The notes under the pieces: model-generated
Told to the model about the DNA's origin: nothing
Databases searched by the model: none
The model's input: only the letters and a program-made list of their open reading frames with translations
In this document: positions 8,884 to 18,712 of the stretch, piece after piece
How the letters are laid out: every line of letters starts with the position of its first letter
Position numbering within the stretch: the stretch's first letter is position 1
Translations under genes and position numbers: made by a program
Origin: Myxococcales bacterium
GTDB lineage: Bacteria; Myxococcota_A; Polyangia; Nannocystales; Nannocystaceae
Direction of reading: 5' to 3'
DNA length: 64,000 nucleotides
NCBI GenBank assembly: GCA_020633315.1
Contig: JACKDV010000025.1
Span: forward strand, 15,456 to 79,455

Positions 8884-9123
8884 ATGCTCGGACCAGCCGT
8901 GAAGAGCAAGCAGTCGAACGAGAGCGTTCGCTACACCGACGAGGGCATCAACGTCGTTGCGCTCGATCGGAAGGGTCGTGGGCTGCATCGCGCTCGCCCC
9001 GAGCGGCGCTACCCCTCGAGCCGCCATCGAACGGTCTCGAGCTCGAGCCGCCTGTGGCCGACGATCGCCCTGCTGATCGCCGCCGCCGTGGTGGCGGCGA
9101 TCTATCTGCGCTCCGCCTCTTGA
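8884..9123 (+). CDS. Small single-span membrane protein, hypothetical
   Basis: A possible 79-residue protein with a polar, Arg-rich N-terminal half and one C-terminal membrane segment (LWPTIALLIAAAVVAAIYL) that would anchor it with its N-terminus in the cytoplasm. ATG 8884 and GTG 8899 are both possible starts; no clear ribosome binding site is seen. It lies just after a terminator and ends 7 nt before the convergent glutaredoxin gene. The membrane segment and tight fit between neighbours argue for a real gene, but it could be chance. Confidence 0.45.
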   Translation: MLGPAVKSKQSNESVRYTDEGINVVALDRKGRGLHRARPERRYPSSRHRTVSSSSRLWPTIALLIAAAVVAAIYLRSAS

Positions 9124-9130
9124 GCGCCGC

Positions 9131-9442
<312 letters not shown>

Positions 9443-9610
9443 TGGGGCCGTGCTCCGAGCCTGACGTCGCGTTAGATATAGGGCGTGGCGGCCTTCCTTC
9501 AAGCCCCCTCGGCGTGCGAGGACCCCGATCGGCCGTCCCCGGGCGCGAATGCGCGGGGGGCCTGGCGCGTCGAGGCCCCGCCCTCCATGGTTTCGGCCGC
9601 GAACGCTCCC

Positions 9611-10381
9611 ATGCGACACGACCGCCCCCTTGGTCCCTCGCGCCGCCGCTGGCTCGGCGGCGCCCTCGGCCTGGCCGGCGCGAGCCTGCTGCCCCGGCCC
9701 GCCCGCGCCGATCGCTACGGCCCGGTCGGAGGCACGCGCATCCTGGTGATCGGCGACAGCATGATCGCGGGCGGCTTCGGCCTGTACCTCGCGCGCGCGC
9801 TGGGCGAGGAGCACGGCTACGACGTGACCCGCCGCGGCAAGGCGAGCACCGGCCTGGCCCGCCCCGACTTCTTCGACTGGATGGAGGAGGCCGAGCGCCT
9901 GGTGGGCGAGCAGCCCTTCGATGCCTCGCTGGTGATGTTCGGGGGCAACGACGTGCAGGGCCTGTACATGAGCAAGGACCAGTGGATCCGCTGGCAGGAC
10001 GACGGCTGGGCCTCGGAGTACGCCAAGCGGGTGGCCGCGCTGGCCGAGCGCCTGGCTCCCTCGGGGCAGCAGCTCTTTTGGGTGGGCATGCCGGTGATGC
10101 GACCCGAGAAGCTCCACGCTCGAGTGCGGCGCGTGAACACGATCTACCGGGCCGAGATGGCGATCCGCCACGACTCGGAGTTCATCGACATCTGGTCGCT
10201 GCTGGCCGGGCCCGACGGTCGCTACGCCGATCGCATCGAGGTGCCGACCGCCGACGGCACGCGCACCCGCAAGGTGCAGGTGCGGGCGGGCGACGGCATC
10301 CACCTCACCGTGGCCGGAGCCCACGTGCTCGCCGACCACGTGGGGCAGGTGGTGCACGCGGAGCTCTCGGGCGCCCCGTGA
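9611..10381 (+). CDS. Tat-exported SGNH/GDSL-type hydrolase (DUF459-like)
   Basis: A 256-residue exported hydrolase. The N-terminus has a twin-arginine-type signal (SRRRWLGGALGLAGASLL). Catalytic blocks of the SGNH fold are visible: GDSMIAGG (nucleophile Ser), FGGNDVQG (block III Asn) and DGIHLTVAGAHVLAD (Asp and His of block V). The overall pattern matches the DUF459 group, periplasmic SGNH proteins often linked to acylation or deacylation of cell-surface polysaccharides. ATG 9611 puts the RR pair about 10 residues in; in-frame starts at 9485 (GTG, only 6 nt after an AT-rich -10-like sequence) and 9587 would extend the n-region unusually far. Substrate unknown. Confidence 0.8.
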   Translation: MRHDRPLGPSRRRWLGGALGLAGASLLPRPARADRYGPVGGTRILVIGDSMIAGGFGLYLARALGEEHGYDVTRRGKASTGLARPDFFDWMEEAERLVGEQPFDASLVMFGGNDVQGLYMSKDQWIRWQDDGWASEYAKRVAALAERLAPSGQQLFWVGMPVMRPEKLHARVRRVNTIYRAEMAIRHDSEFIDIWSLLAGPDGRYADRIEVPTADGTRTRKVQVRAGDGIHLTVAGAHVLADHVGQVVHAELSGAP

Positions 10382-10553
10382 GGCCCGAGTCGGCGGGGGG
10401 CGCTGCCGGGAGCGCCGCACCCCGCGGCGCCAGACCCCCGAAGGACGGCAAGACGGCACCCAAGGGCACCGCGGCTGGGCTTCGCGGTCCGCGCAGGCAC
10501 CTCCCGCGTGCACCCCGCGGGTCCGCTGGCCCCGGGCCGACGTTCGTGCGAGA

Positions 10554-13541
10554 GTGGCCGCCGTTTTGGCGGCGCCAAAACCACCCCGTGGCCACCGGGC
10601 GCTGAGCGATCGCTGGATCAGCTGGGTGCTGGCCCACCACCGAACGATCCTGCTGGTGGGCGTCGTGCTCACCGTGGTAGCGGGCGTCTTTGCCGCGCGG
10701 CTCCAGGTGGACAGCGATCTGCGTGCGCTGCTGCCCAAGGACCACCCGGTGGTCCGCAGCCTCGAGCAGATCGAGTCCACCTTCGGCAGCACCAACAGCG
10801 TCAACATCGTGGCGAAGGGCGGCACGGCGGAGCAGCGCCATGCCTTCACCGACGCCCTCGAGGAGCGGCTCGCCGGGCACCCGCTGTTCCGCGACGTGGA
10901 GCACGGGCTGCCCAGCCGCTTCTTCGCCGAGCGAGCGCTCTTCTACCTGAGCGACGCCGAGCTCGACGAGCTCGAGCACCACATCGATGCGTGGACGCAC
11001 TACAAGCTGTGCACCGCCACGCCCGACGCCTGCCTCACCGAGCCCGACCCGCAGGCCGAGCCGCGGCTGCGGGCCTTCGTGGAGGACAAGCGCGAGCGCT
11101 CGTGGCAGCGCACCGGCTTCAAGGACCGCTACGAGCGCGAGGGCATCGAGGCCGAGGTGATGCTGGCCTACCCGCACCAGCCCGCCAGCCAGCTCGACGT
11201 GGCCCGCGACGTGACCGCGGCGGCGCGCGAGCTGGCGACCGAGGTCTACGAGCGCCCGGACGCGGTCTGGGCCGGCGGCGCGATGACCTACAACATCATC
11301 GGCCCCTACGTGGTCAAGGCGGACGAGCAGGCCACGATCCTGCGCGACATGGCGCGCAGCGGGCTGTTCGCCTTCGTGGGGGTGGTGGCGATCCTCTACT
11401 TCCTGTTCCGCTCGCACCGCGCGGTGCTGGTGCTGCTGGTGCCGCTGATGTGCGGCGTGGCCTGGTCGCTGGGCGCCACCCAGCTCGTGCTGGGGCACCT
11501 CAACGTCATGACCAGCACGATCTCCACCGTGGTGATGGGGGTGGGGATCGACGCGGGGATCCACTTCTTCAGTCGCGCCAAGCGAGCGCGGCTCGAGCAC
11601 GACGACGGCGAGGCGATCCGCCGGGCCTTCGACGGCCTGGTGATCCCGCTGCTGGTGGCCTCGAGCACCACCATCGGCGCCTTCGCCAGCATGGCCAGCT
11701 CCGACTTCCCGGCCTTCCGCGAGTTCGGGATCATCGCGGCGATGGGCGTGGCCCTGTGCCTGCTGAGCATGGTCACCATGCTCCCGGCGCTGTGCTACCT
11801 GGTGGGGATCAAGAAGCTCCGCTCGAGCCGCCCCGAGGGCCACTCGAGCCTGGCCACCCGCCTGGTGCTGGCGCGCCCGGGGCTCTTGTTCATCGGGCTG
11901 GTGGTGGTGAGCGTGGTCGCCCTGCAGGGCGCGCGGAAGGTCCAGTTCGAGTACAACAACCGCGAGCTGCAGTCGGACCACGCGCGGGAGAACACCCAGC
12001 CCGACGCCAAGCTGATCTCGAAGGTCTTCGGCAAGGACATCCACGCCGCGGTGCTGGTGCGGCCCACCCTCGAGGAGGCCCGCGAGACCCTCGAGCGCGC
12101 GCGGGCGCGACACGCCGCGCGCGTGGCCCAGGGCGACTCGGTGGTGGCCGAGCTCTTCGGCGCCCCGGACCTGCTGCCCGAGCCCGGGCTCGACATGCAG
12201 GCGCGGGCCCGTCGCATCGCCGCGCTCCAGCGCGAGCACGGCACGCTCATCGATCAGCTCCGCGAGCACGCGGGCCTGCCCCCGCGCGAGCCTCCGCCGG
12301 GGACCAAGGACAAGGGCGGCGGCGACTGGGACGACTGGGACGACGAAGGGGGCGAGGAGCCCGAAGGGGCCGAGGACGGCGGCAGCGAGGCGCCGCCCGA
12401 GGGCGCCGTGGAGGTCGCCGACGACTGGGACCAGTGGGACGGCAGCGACGACGAGGACGAGGCACCGTCTGGCGAGGGCGAGGGCGAGGCGCCGCGCGGC
12501 GACACGGCCCCGGCCGACGATACCGCCCCAGCCGAGGGCGAGGCACCGCGCGGCGACACGGGCCCGGCCGACGACACGCCGGCCGACGACGCGACCCCGG
12601 GCGGCGGCGGAGCCCCCAGCGAAGGCGCCGCGCCGATCAAGGCGGCGGCCGAGGCCGGCGACGACCCGGCGGCCCTCGGCGACGACTGGGACCAGTGGGA
12701 CGGCAGCGACGACGACGCGACCGCGCCCCGCGAGCCCGCGCCCGAGGCCGCCGCGCCCGAGCCCACGCCGACCGAGCCGGCGACCGGCGAGGGCGAGGAG
12801 CTGAGCAAGGAGGACGCCGAGCTGCTGCTCGAGATGTTCGAGGCCCAGCCCTTCACCATCGACGATCTGCCGCCGGTGCTGCTCAACAAGGTGCGGGCCA
12901 GCGACGGCTCCTACGGCCTGTTCGCCTACCCGGCCTTCGACGTCGCCGACATGCAGAAGGGCCTGATCTTCATGGAGGAGACCACGGCCTACCTCGACGA
13001 TCCGCAGGACGCGATCTTCGTGGGCGAGGCCGTCGTGTACGCGGCCATGTTCCACATGCTGCGCGAGGAGGCACCGGTGGTGCTGGGGATGGCCATGGTG
13101 CTCATCGCCCTGCTGGTGTTCTGGCAGCTGCGCTCGCTGGGCCTGATGCTGATGACCCTGGTCCCGCTGCTGCTGGCCATGGTGTGGCTGCTGGGCCTGA
13201 TGGGCGCGATCGACCTGCGCTTCACCCTGTTCAACCTGCCCATCCTGCCCGCGATCCTCGGCATCGGGGTGGACAACGGGGTGTACCTGACCGACCGGAT
13301 CCGCCGCTCGCCGTCCACCCCCGAGGGCCTCGCCGACGCGCTGCAGGAAACGGGCGGAGCGATCCTGGCCGCGACGGCGACCACGGCGGTGGGCTTCGCC
13401 GCGTTCATGGTCGCCGACTCGGGCGGGGTGCGGGGCATCGGCAGCCTGGCCGTGGCGGGCATCCTGCTCGCGGCCACGGCCGCGCTGCTGGTGCTGCCCA
13501 CGCTCACGGCCCTGCTGCAGCGCCGACGCCGAGGCCAGTAG
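10554..13541 (+). CDS. RND/MMPL-type exporter with acidic Trp/Asp-rich insertion
   Basis: A 995-residue member of the RND superfamily (MMPL/HpnN-like). Topology: membrane segment 1 at about residues 20-40, a large first extracytoplasmic loop to about 265, a sterol-sensing-like five-helix bundle to about 425, helix 7 near 440, a second large loop, then helices 8-12 from about 840. Such proteins use the proton gradient to move lipids, hopanoids or hydrophobic compounds to the outer membrane. The second loop has a 170-residue acidic low-complexity insertion (about 585-755) with repeated DDWDQWDGSDD motifs. GTG 10554 is the longest plausible start; a strong inverted repeat 9 nt inside makes the true start uncertain, and GTG 10626 lies too close to the first helix. 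Confidence 0.85.
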   Translation: MAAVLAAPKPPRGHRALSDRWISWVLAHHRTILLVGVVLTVVAGVFAARLQVDSDLRALLPKDHPVVRSLEQIESTFGSTNSVNIVAKGGTAEQRHAFTDALEERLAGHPLFRDVEHGLPSRFFAERALFYLSDAELDELEHHIDAWTHYKLCTATPDACLTEPDPQAEPRLRAFVEDKRERSWQRTGFKDRYEREGIEAEVMLAYPHQPASQLDVARDVTAAARELATEVYERPDAVWAGGAMTYNIIGPYVVKADEQATILRDMARSGLFAFVGVVAILYFLFRSHRAVLVLLVPLMCGVAWSLGATQLVLGHLNVMTSTISTVVMGVGIDAGIHFFSRAKRARLEHDDGEAIRRAFDGLVIPLLVASSTTIGAFASMASSDFPAFREFGIIAAMGVALCLLSMVTMLPALCYLVGIKKLRSSRPEGHSSLATRLVLARPGLLFIGLVVVSVVALQGARKVQFEYNNRELQSDHARENTQPDAKLISKVFGKDIHAAVLVRPTLEEARETLERARARHAARVAQGDSVVAELFGAPDLLPEPGLDMQARARRIAALQREHGTLIDQLREHAGLPPREPPPGTKDKGGGDWDDWDDEGGEEPEGAEDGGSEAPPEGAVEVADDWDQWDGSDDEDEAPSGEGEGEAPRGDTAPADDTAPAEGEAPRGDTGPADDTPADDATPGGGGAPSEGAAPIKAAAEAGDDPAALGDDWDQWDGSDDDATAPREPAPEAAAPEPTPTEPATGEGEELSKEDAELLLEMFEAQPFTIDDLPPVLLNKVRASDGSYGLFAYPAFDVADMQKGLIFMEETTAYLDDPQDAIFVGEAVVYAAMFHMLREEAPVVLGMAMVLIALLVFWQLRSLGLMLMTLVPLLLAMVWLLGLMGAIDLRFTLFNLPILPAILGIGVDNGVYLTDRIRRSPSTPEGLADALQETGGAILAATATTAVGFAAFMVADSGGVRGIGSLAVAGILLAATAALLVLPTLTALLQRRRRGQ
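10563..10581. repeat. Perfect inverted repeat at the start of the RND gene
   Basis: GTTTTGGC, a GGC spacer and GCCAAAAC form an 8-bp perfect inverted repeat with A/T blocks rare in this genome. It lies 9 nt inside the RND reading frame if GTG 10554 is the start. It could be an operator or a terminator for the SGNH gene; no T-run follows it. Confidence 0.5.
12420..12713 (+). repeat. 33-nt exact repeat encoding DDWDQWDGSDD
   Basis: The same 33 nt occur at 12420-12452 and 12681-12713, 261 nt apart and in frame, inside the RND exporter gene. Between them EGEAPRGDT-type units are also repeated (near 12484 and 12537). A related GDWDDWDDEGG lies just before. Exact identity at synonymous positions suggests recent duplication. 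Confidence 0.85.
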
Positions 13542-13566
13542 CCCTCGGCACCGGCAGACCTGCGGG

Positions 13567-15060
<1,494 letters not shown>

Positions 15061-15066
15061 CCGACC

Positions 15067-15072
15067 ACGCTA
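15067..15072 (-). promoter_or_regulatory. TAnnnT -10 box of the POT transporter gene
   Basis: TAGCGT on the minus strand lies exactly 6 nt before the GTG start, placing the transcription start at or beside the start codon. No clear -35. Confidence 0.5.
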
Positions 15073-15102
15073 GGCGGAGGGGCTCGCCCGTCTCGATGCC
15101 TT

Positions 15103-15165
15103 CGCCTCCAACCACCTCCACCACCTGGCCGCAGGGCCCTGGAGGTCGTTGGAGGTGTCGAGGCG
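15103..15165. repeat. Long imperfect inverted repeat downstream of the response-regulator-like gene
   Basis: The arm CGCCTC-N4-CACCTCCA (15103-15120) pairs with TGGAGGTG-N2-GAGGCG (15150-15165), and the loop has further complementarity (CTGGCC near 15125 with GGGCCCTGG near 15135). It lies between the end of the response-regulator-like gene and the promoter of the POT gene. A terminator is the simplest reading; there is no T-run. Confidence 0.4.
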
Positions 15166-15169
15166 AGGG

Positions 15170-16210
15170 TCAGGATATGCTTGCATTCGGGGCGGAGCCA
15201 GGCGATCGAGGACGTCGACGAACCCGGCCCACGCTCCGCTCGTCGGCGAGGCAGTAGTGGCCATTGGTATTCAGCAGAGCATCCTTCCCTCCCCGCAGGC
15301 GGCTGCGCATCCGGTTGACCAGGTTCGAGGCCTTCTGGAGCTGCTCGGCTCGCTCCGCGTGCTCGGGGGCGATGGCCTCGCCCAGCTCGCGGGTGCGGAT
15401 GCCGGGCAAGCCGCGCAGGCGTGCCTTCACCAGGGCGCGCCAGCCGAGCGCCTCTTGCCCGTCGGATGCCATCTCCACGAGCCCACCGTCGACCCCAACC
15501 CCGGCCAGCCCCAGTCGCCCCGGGCGATCCTCCCACAGCACCAGGTCGAGCTCCTCGTCGACCCGCTGCCGGTCCTCGGCGTCGGCGGTGAGCCACTCGC
15601 TGCGAGCCCGCCCCGTGCGCTCGAGCTCGAGCGGGAAGGCCTTGCGCAGCAGCCGGGCCAGCCGCGGCACCAGGGTCGTCTCGAGCTCGTCCTTGTCGAG
15701 CACGTCCTTGAAGCTGAATCCGGCGTCCTCCATGTCGGCGGCGAAGCGAGCGTGGAAGACCCGCTTGTTCGACATGAAGTTGCACCGGGGCGCGCGCGAG
15801 GAGGGGTACTTGCCCCGCACCATGCTGGCGAGGTCGATCGATTCCCAGCATCGATCGTCCGGCACGAAGCTCAGGGTCTCGAGCTGGATGTCCTGCAGCA
15901 GCACGCCGCGGGGCGCCAGCAGCCCCCGCACCACACGGGCGCACGCGGGCAGCTCCTGGAGGGCCTCGGCGGGCAGCTCCTGCTGCCGCTGGGGATCGCT
16001 CGGGTCCATGCTGGCGACGACCCGCAGCTCGGGGAACGAGCTCGTCCAGCGCTCGAGCGCGGCCTGGGTGTCGAGCCCGCGCTCGTCCAGGCACATCACC
16101 GTCAGGCGCGGCAGCAGCTCGGGCCACTGCCGATGCAGGACATCGAGGAGCTCGTCGATGTGATCGACGTGGTCCTCGATGATCACCACGGGACGATGAG
16201 GATGCTCCAT
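15170..16210 (-). CDS. Atypical response-regulator-like protein with C-terminal winged-helix-like segment
   Basis: A 346-residue protein, not fully recognised. The N-terminus reads like a receiver strand (RPVVIIEDHVDHIDELL, acidic ED pair at residues 12-13), followed by LTVMCLDERGLD, where a receiver phospho-Asp would be expected. The middle (about 90-250, with LLAPRGVLLQDIQL and FMSNKRVFHARF) matches no family I know. The C-terminal part, SNLVNRMRSRLRGG followed by LLNTNGHYCLAD, resembles the recognition helix and wing (xRLRxxL...TxxGxGYxL) of OmpR/PhoB-type DNA-binding domains. The divergent neighbour is a histidine-kinase-like sensor whose ATG overlaps this one by two bases (CATG). Together they look like a diverged two-component pair; that is inference. 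Confidence 0.6.
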   Translation of the reverse strand: MEHPHRPVVIIEDHVDHIDELLDVLHRQWPELLPRLTVMCLDERGLDTQAALERWTSSFPELRVVASMDPSDPQRQQELPAEALQELPACARVVRGLLAPRGVLLQDIQLETLSFVPDDRCWESIDLASMVRGKYPSSRAPRCNFMSNKRVFHARFAADMEDAGFSFKDVLDKDELETTLVPRLARLLRKAFPLELERTGRARSEWLTADAEDRQRVDEELDLVLWEDRPGRLGLAGVGVDGGLVEMASDGQEALGWRALVKARLRGLPGIRTRELGEAIAPEHAERAEQLQKASNLVNRMRSRLRGGKDALLNTNGHYCLADERSVGRVRRRPRSPGSAPNASIS

Positions 16211-18641
16211 GCCGCCGACCCATCGTAGTCCAAGCCCGCGCTCGCCCACCACCACGCTCCGGCGTCGGCGTTGGGTGATCCTGGGGCTCGCGGCGCTGGT
16301 CGTGGGCCTGGGCGCGTGGTGGACCCACCGCGCGTTCGAGACCCAGCTCGACAGCGGGCGCGCCCAGACGCTGACCCGCTTGCTGGCCACCTCGCACGCG
16401 CCACGGATGGTGGAGGCGCCCGGCGTGGAGGCGTGGCTGCTCGACCTGCTGCAAGAGGCGGGCGTGGACGAGGCGCTGCTCCGCCCCGCGCGAGATCCTC
16501 CGCCCGAGATGAGGCCCGTGGGCGCGCGGCTGCACCAGCCGCCGCCCTCGACGCCGCCGGCCCGCGCCGTGCTGGTCGATCCCCCGGCGGAGGCGATCGA
16601 TGCCACGCACCAGCTCGAGTCGCTGCGCCTGGTCAAGCACCTGCACCTGGGCGAGCAGACCCTGGTGCTCACCCGTCGGCGCGGCCAGTTCGAGGCCGAG
16701 CTCGAGCCCGACCTGCAGCGGGCCGCCGCGCACCTGGTGGCCATCGCCGACGCGTGGGCTCGGCCCACCGCGGCCGACGGCGAGGCGCCCCTGCCCCACC
16801 TCATCCGGCTGTACGCGATCATGGAGGACGGCAGCTTCCTGTCGCTTCCGTTCCCCGAGCCGGCGCGCCCCGACGAGCCCCGACCGCATGCCTCGGCGCT
16901 CGAGGAGGAGACCCTGCAGAGCCAGCGTCGGCCGCGGGCTCCCAGCCTGGTCTCGGGCGGGGCCTTCCTCGACCTCGACTTCGGCCAGTCACTGGACGCT
17001 CAGACCCACTACTCGGGGGTCTACACCGACGTGGGTGGGTCGGGCTTCGTGGCCACCGTCTCGGTGCCCATGCAGTACGCGGACAATGGCGCCAAGCTGG
17101 TGATCGCGGCCGACGTCGCGGTGGACGTGGAGCTGCAGCGCCTGGTGGACGCGGCCGGTCCCTACCTACGGCTCACCGTGACCGAGCCCGTGCCGCTGCC
17201 GGACTCGCCGTGGTGGCAGCCGTGGAGCACGCTGGCCGGGCGGCTGCGCCCCGACGTGCCCGAGGCCCTGCGTCGCGAGGTGCAGGAGCAGGTGCTGCGG
17301 GAGGGTCGGGAGCAGCTCGGGATGCCGCTGAGCCCCGTGGTCCACCGCCGCCTCGACAGCGGGCGCGGGGCCCTGTTCGCGCTGCAGGTCCGCCGCCATC
17401 GCTGGCTGGTGGGCTGGGCCGTGGAGACGCCGGCCTCGGTGCCCTGGGGCCCGATGGTGGTGATCCCGGGCCTGCTGGTGCTGCTGCTTGTGTGGGCCGA
17501 GCGACGGTGGGCCCGCAGCGAGGCCGAGCGCGACTCGGCCCACGCCGCGCTCGAGCTGCTCGGGATCCCGCTGGTGATCGTCGACCCCAACGACGACACC
17601 GTGGTGTGGGCCAACGCGGCCGCCGATGCGCTGGGGCTGCGGCCCGGGCGATCGTTCGGCGACGAGGTGGCCCCCGATCCCGGCTCGCGCTCGCACTACC
17701 AGCACGAGCAGGTGGCCGGGCGGCGACGAGCCTACGGCGTGCACCTGCGTCAGAGCGACGGTCGACCGGCTCGCTTCGCGCTGGTCCGCTCGATCTCGCT
17801 GAGCGAGCCGCTGCCCGGGCTGGGTGCGGCCCACCACCGCCTGGGCCTGGTGATCGTGGTCGACGACGAGGCCGAGCTCGCGCCGGTGCTCGACGAGCGC
17901 GACACGGCCGCCCGCCAGGACGAGCGCGACCGCCTGGCCACGCTGCTCGACCACGGCGCCGACACCCTGGCCCGGGTGCTCGCGCGGCGGCTCGAGCATG
18001 CGCGCTCCGAGGACGAGCTGGCGTTCTGCCGCTGGCTGGCCGAGTACCTGCTGTGGCGCCTCCGCGTGGGCGAGTGGGTGCTGGGCCACTGGGGAGGGGC
18101 GCCCCGGCTCGAGGCCCAGCGCATCCTCGGGCCCCGGCACCTGCACGGCACGCTCGAGCGCTACGAGCAGATCTTCGCGGTGGTGCGTGACGACGATCGG
18201 CTGCGGGCCCAGCTCCACTGGAGCAACGGCATGCTCGCCTCGCCAGCGCCCGGCGGCGGCGTGGCGAGCCCCGTGATCGAGTCGGAGGTGGACTGGCCCG
18301 ACGGCTACCGGCTCACCATGCCCACCGACGGGGTGTTCGGCTTCTTGCTGGGCGAGCTGCTCGTCAACGCGGTGGAGCACGGGGCCCCGGGCTCCACCAT
18401 GGAGCTCGAGGCCGTCGTCGACCGCGGGCGTCGCGAGCTGGACCTGCGGCTGAGCAACCCGGTGGTCGAGGCCTCGGGTCCGTCCGAGCCGCGGGACAAG
18501 GCCTACGGCGGCCGGGTGATCACCAAGGAGCTGGCGCGGCTGTGCGGGTGGACGCTCACGCAGGGACCAGAGGGTGGTGCCTACGTCGTGCGGCTCGTCT
18601 GCCCCCTCACCCAGCAGCGCGAGGCCACCGAGACCGACTGA
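16209..18641 (+). CDS. Membrane sensor histidine-kinase-like protein
   Basis: An 810-residue predicted sensor kinase. RRRRWVILGLAALVVGLGAWW (about 18-40) is membrane segment 1, an extracytoplasmic region of some 360 residues follows, and MVVIPGLLVLLLVWA near 415 is segment 2. Next come a PAS-like segment (AALELLGIPLVIVDPNDDTVVWANAAADALGL) and a helical part with TLLDHGADTLARVLARRLEHA in the dimerisation position. The C-terminal ATPase domain is clear: N box GELLVNAVEHG, then KAYGGRVITKELARLCGWTL. There is no canonical SHELRTPL H-box, so phosphotransfer through a classical His is uncertain. The gene diverges from the response-regulator-like gene with overlapping start codons, which supports a functional pair. 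Confidence 0.78.
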   Translation: MPPTHRSPSPRSPTTTLRRRRWVILGLAALVVGLGAWWTHRAFETQLDSGRAQTLTRLLATSHAPRMVEAPGVEAWLLDLLQEAGVDEALLRPARDPPPEMRPVGARLHQPPPSTPPARAVLVDPPAEAIDATHQLESLRLVKHLHLGEQTLVLTRRRGQFEAELEPDLQRAAAHLVAIADAWARPTAADGEAPLPHLIRLYAIMEDGSFLSLPFPEPARPDEPRPHASALEEETLQSQRRPRAPSLVSGGAFLDLDFGQSLDAQTHYSGVYTDVGGSGFVATVSVPMQYADNGAKLVIAADVAVDVELQRLVDAAGPYLRLTVTEPVPLPDSPWWQPWSTLAGRLRPDVPEALRREVQEQVLREGREQLGMPLSPVVHRRLDSGRGALFALQVRRHRWLVGWAVETPASVPWGPMVVIPGLLVLLLVWAERRWARSEAERDSAHAALELLGIPLVIVDPNDDTVVWANAAADALGLRPGRSFGDEVAPDPGSRSHYQHEQVAGRRRAYGVHLRQSDGRPARFALVRSISLSEPLPGLGAAHHRLGLVIVVDDEAELAPVLDERDTAARQDERDRLATLLDHGADTLARVLARRLEHARSEDELAFCRWLAEYLLWRLRVGEWVLGHWGGAPRLEAQRILGPRHLHGTLERYEQIFAVVRDDDRLRAQLHWSNGMLASPAPGGGVASPVIESEVDWPDGYRLTMPTDGVFGFLLGELLVNAVEHGAPGSTMELEAVVDRGRRELDLRLSNPVVEASGPSEPRDKAYGGRVITKELARLCGWTLTQGPEGGAYVVRLVCPLTQQREATETD

Positions 18642-18647
18642 GCGACC

Positions 18648-18712
18648 GAGCGCCGGATCGGAGCGCCGGATCGGAGCCCCACATCAGGACCCCGGATCGG
18701 AGCGCCGGATCA
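18648..18712. repeat. Five tandem 13-bp units between convergent genes
   Basis: Five consecutive 13-mers: GAGCGCCGGATCG twice, GAGCCCCACATCA, GGACCCCGGATCG, GAGCGCCGGATCA. Units 1 and 2 are identical, unit 5 differs at one base, units 3 and 4 are diverged. The array fills the 68-nt gap between the sensor-kinase stop and the winged-helix gene and its last three bases are that gene's stop codon. Confidence 0.85.

Noticed and set aside
18648..18712. CRISPR array
   Set aside because: Units are 13 bp with no spacers; a simple tandem repeat.
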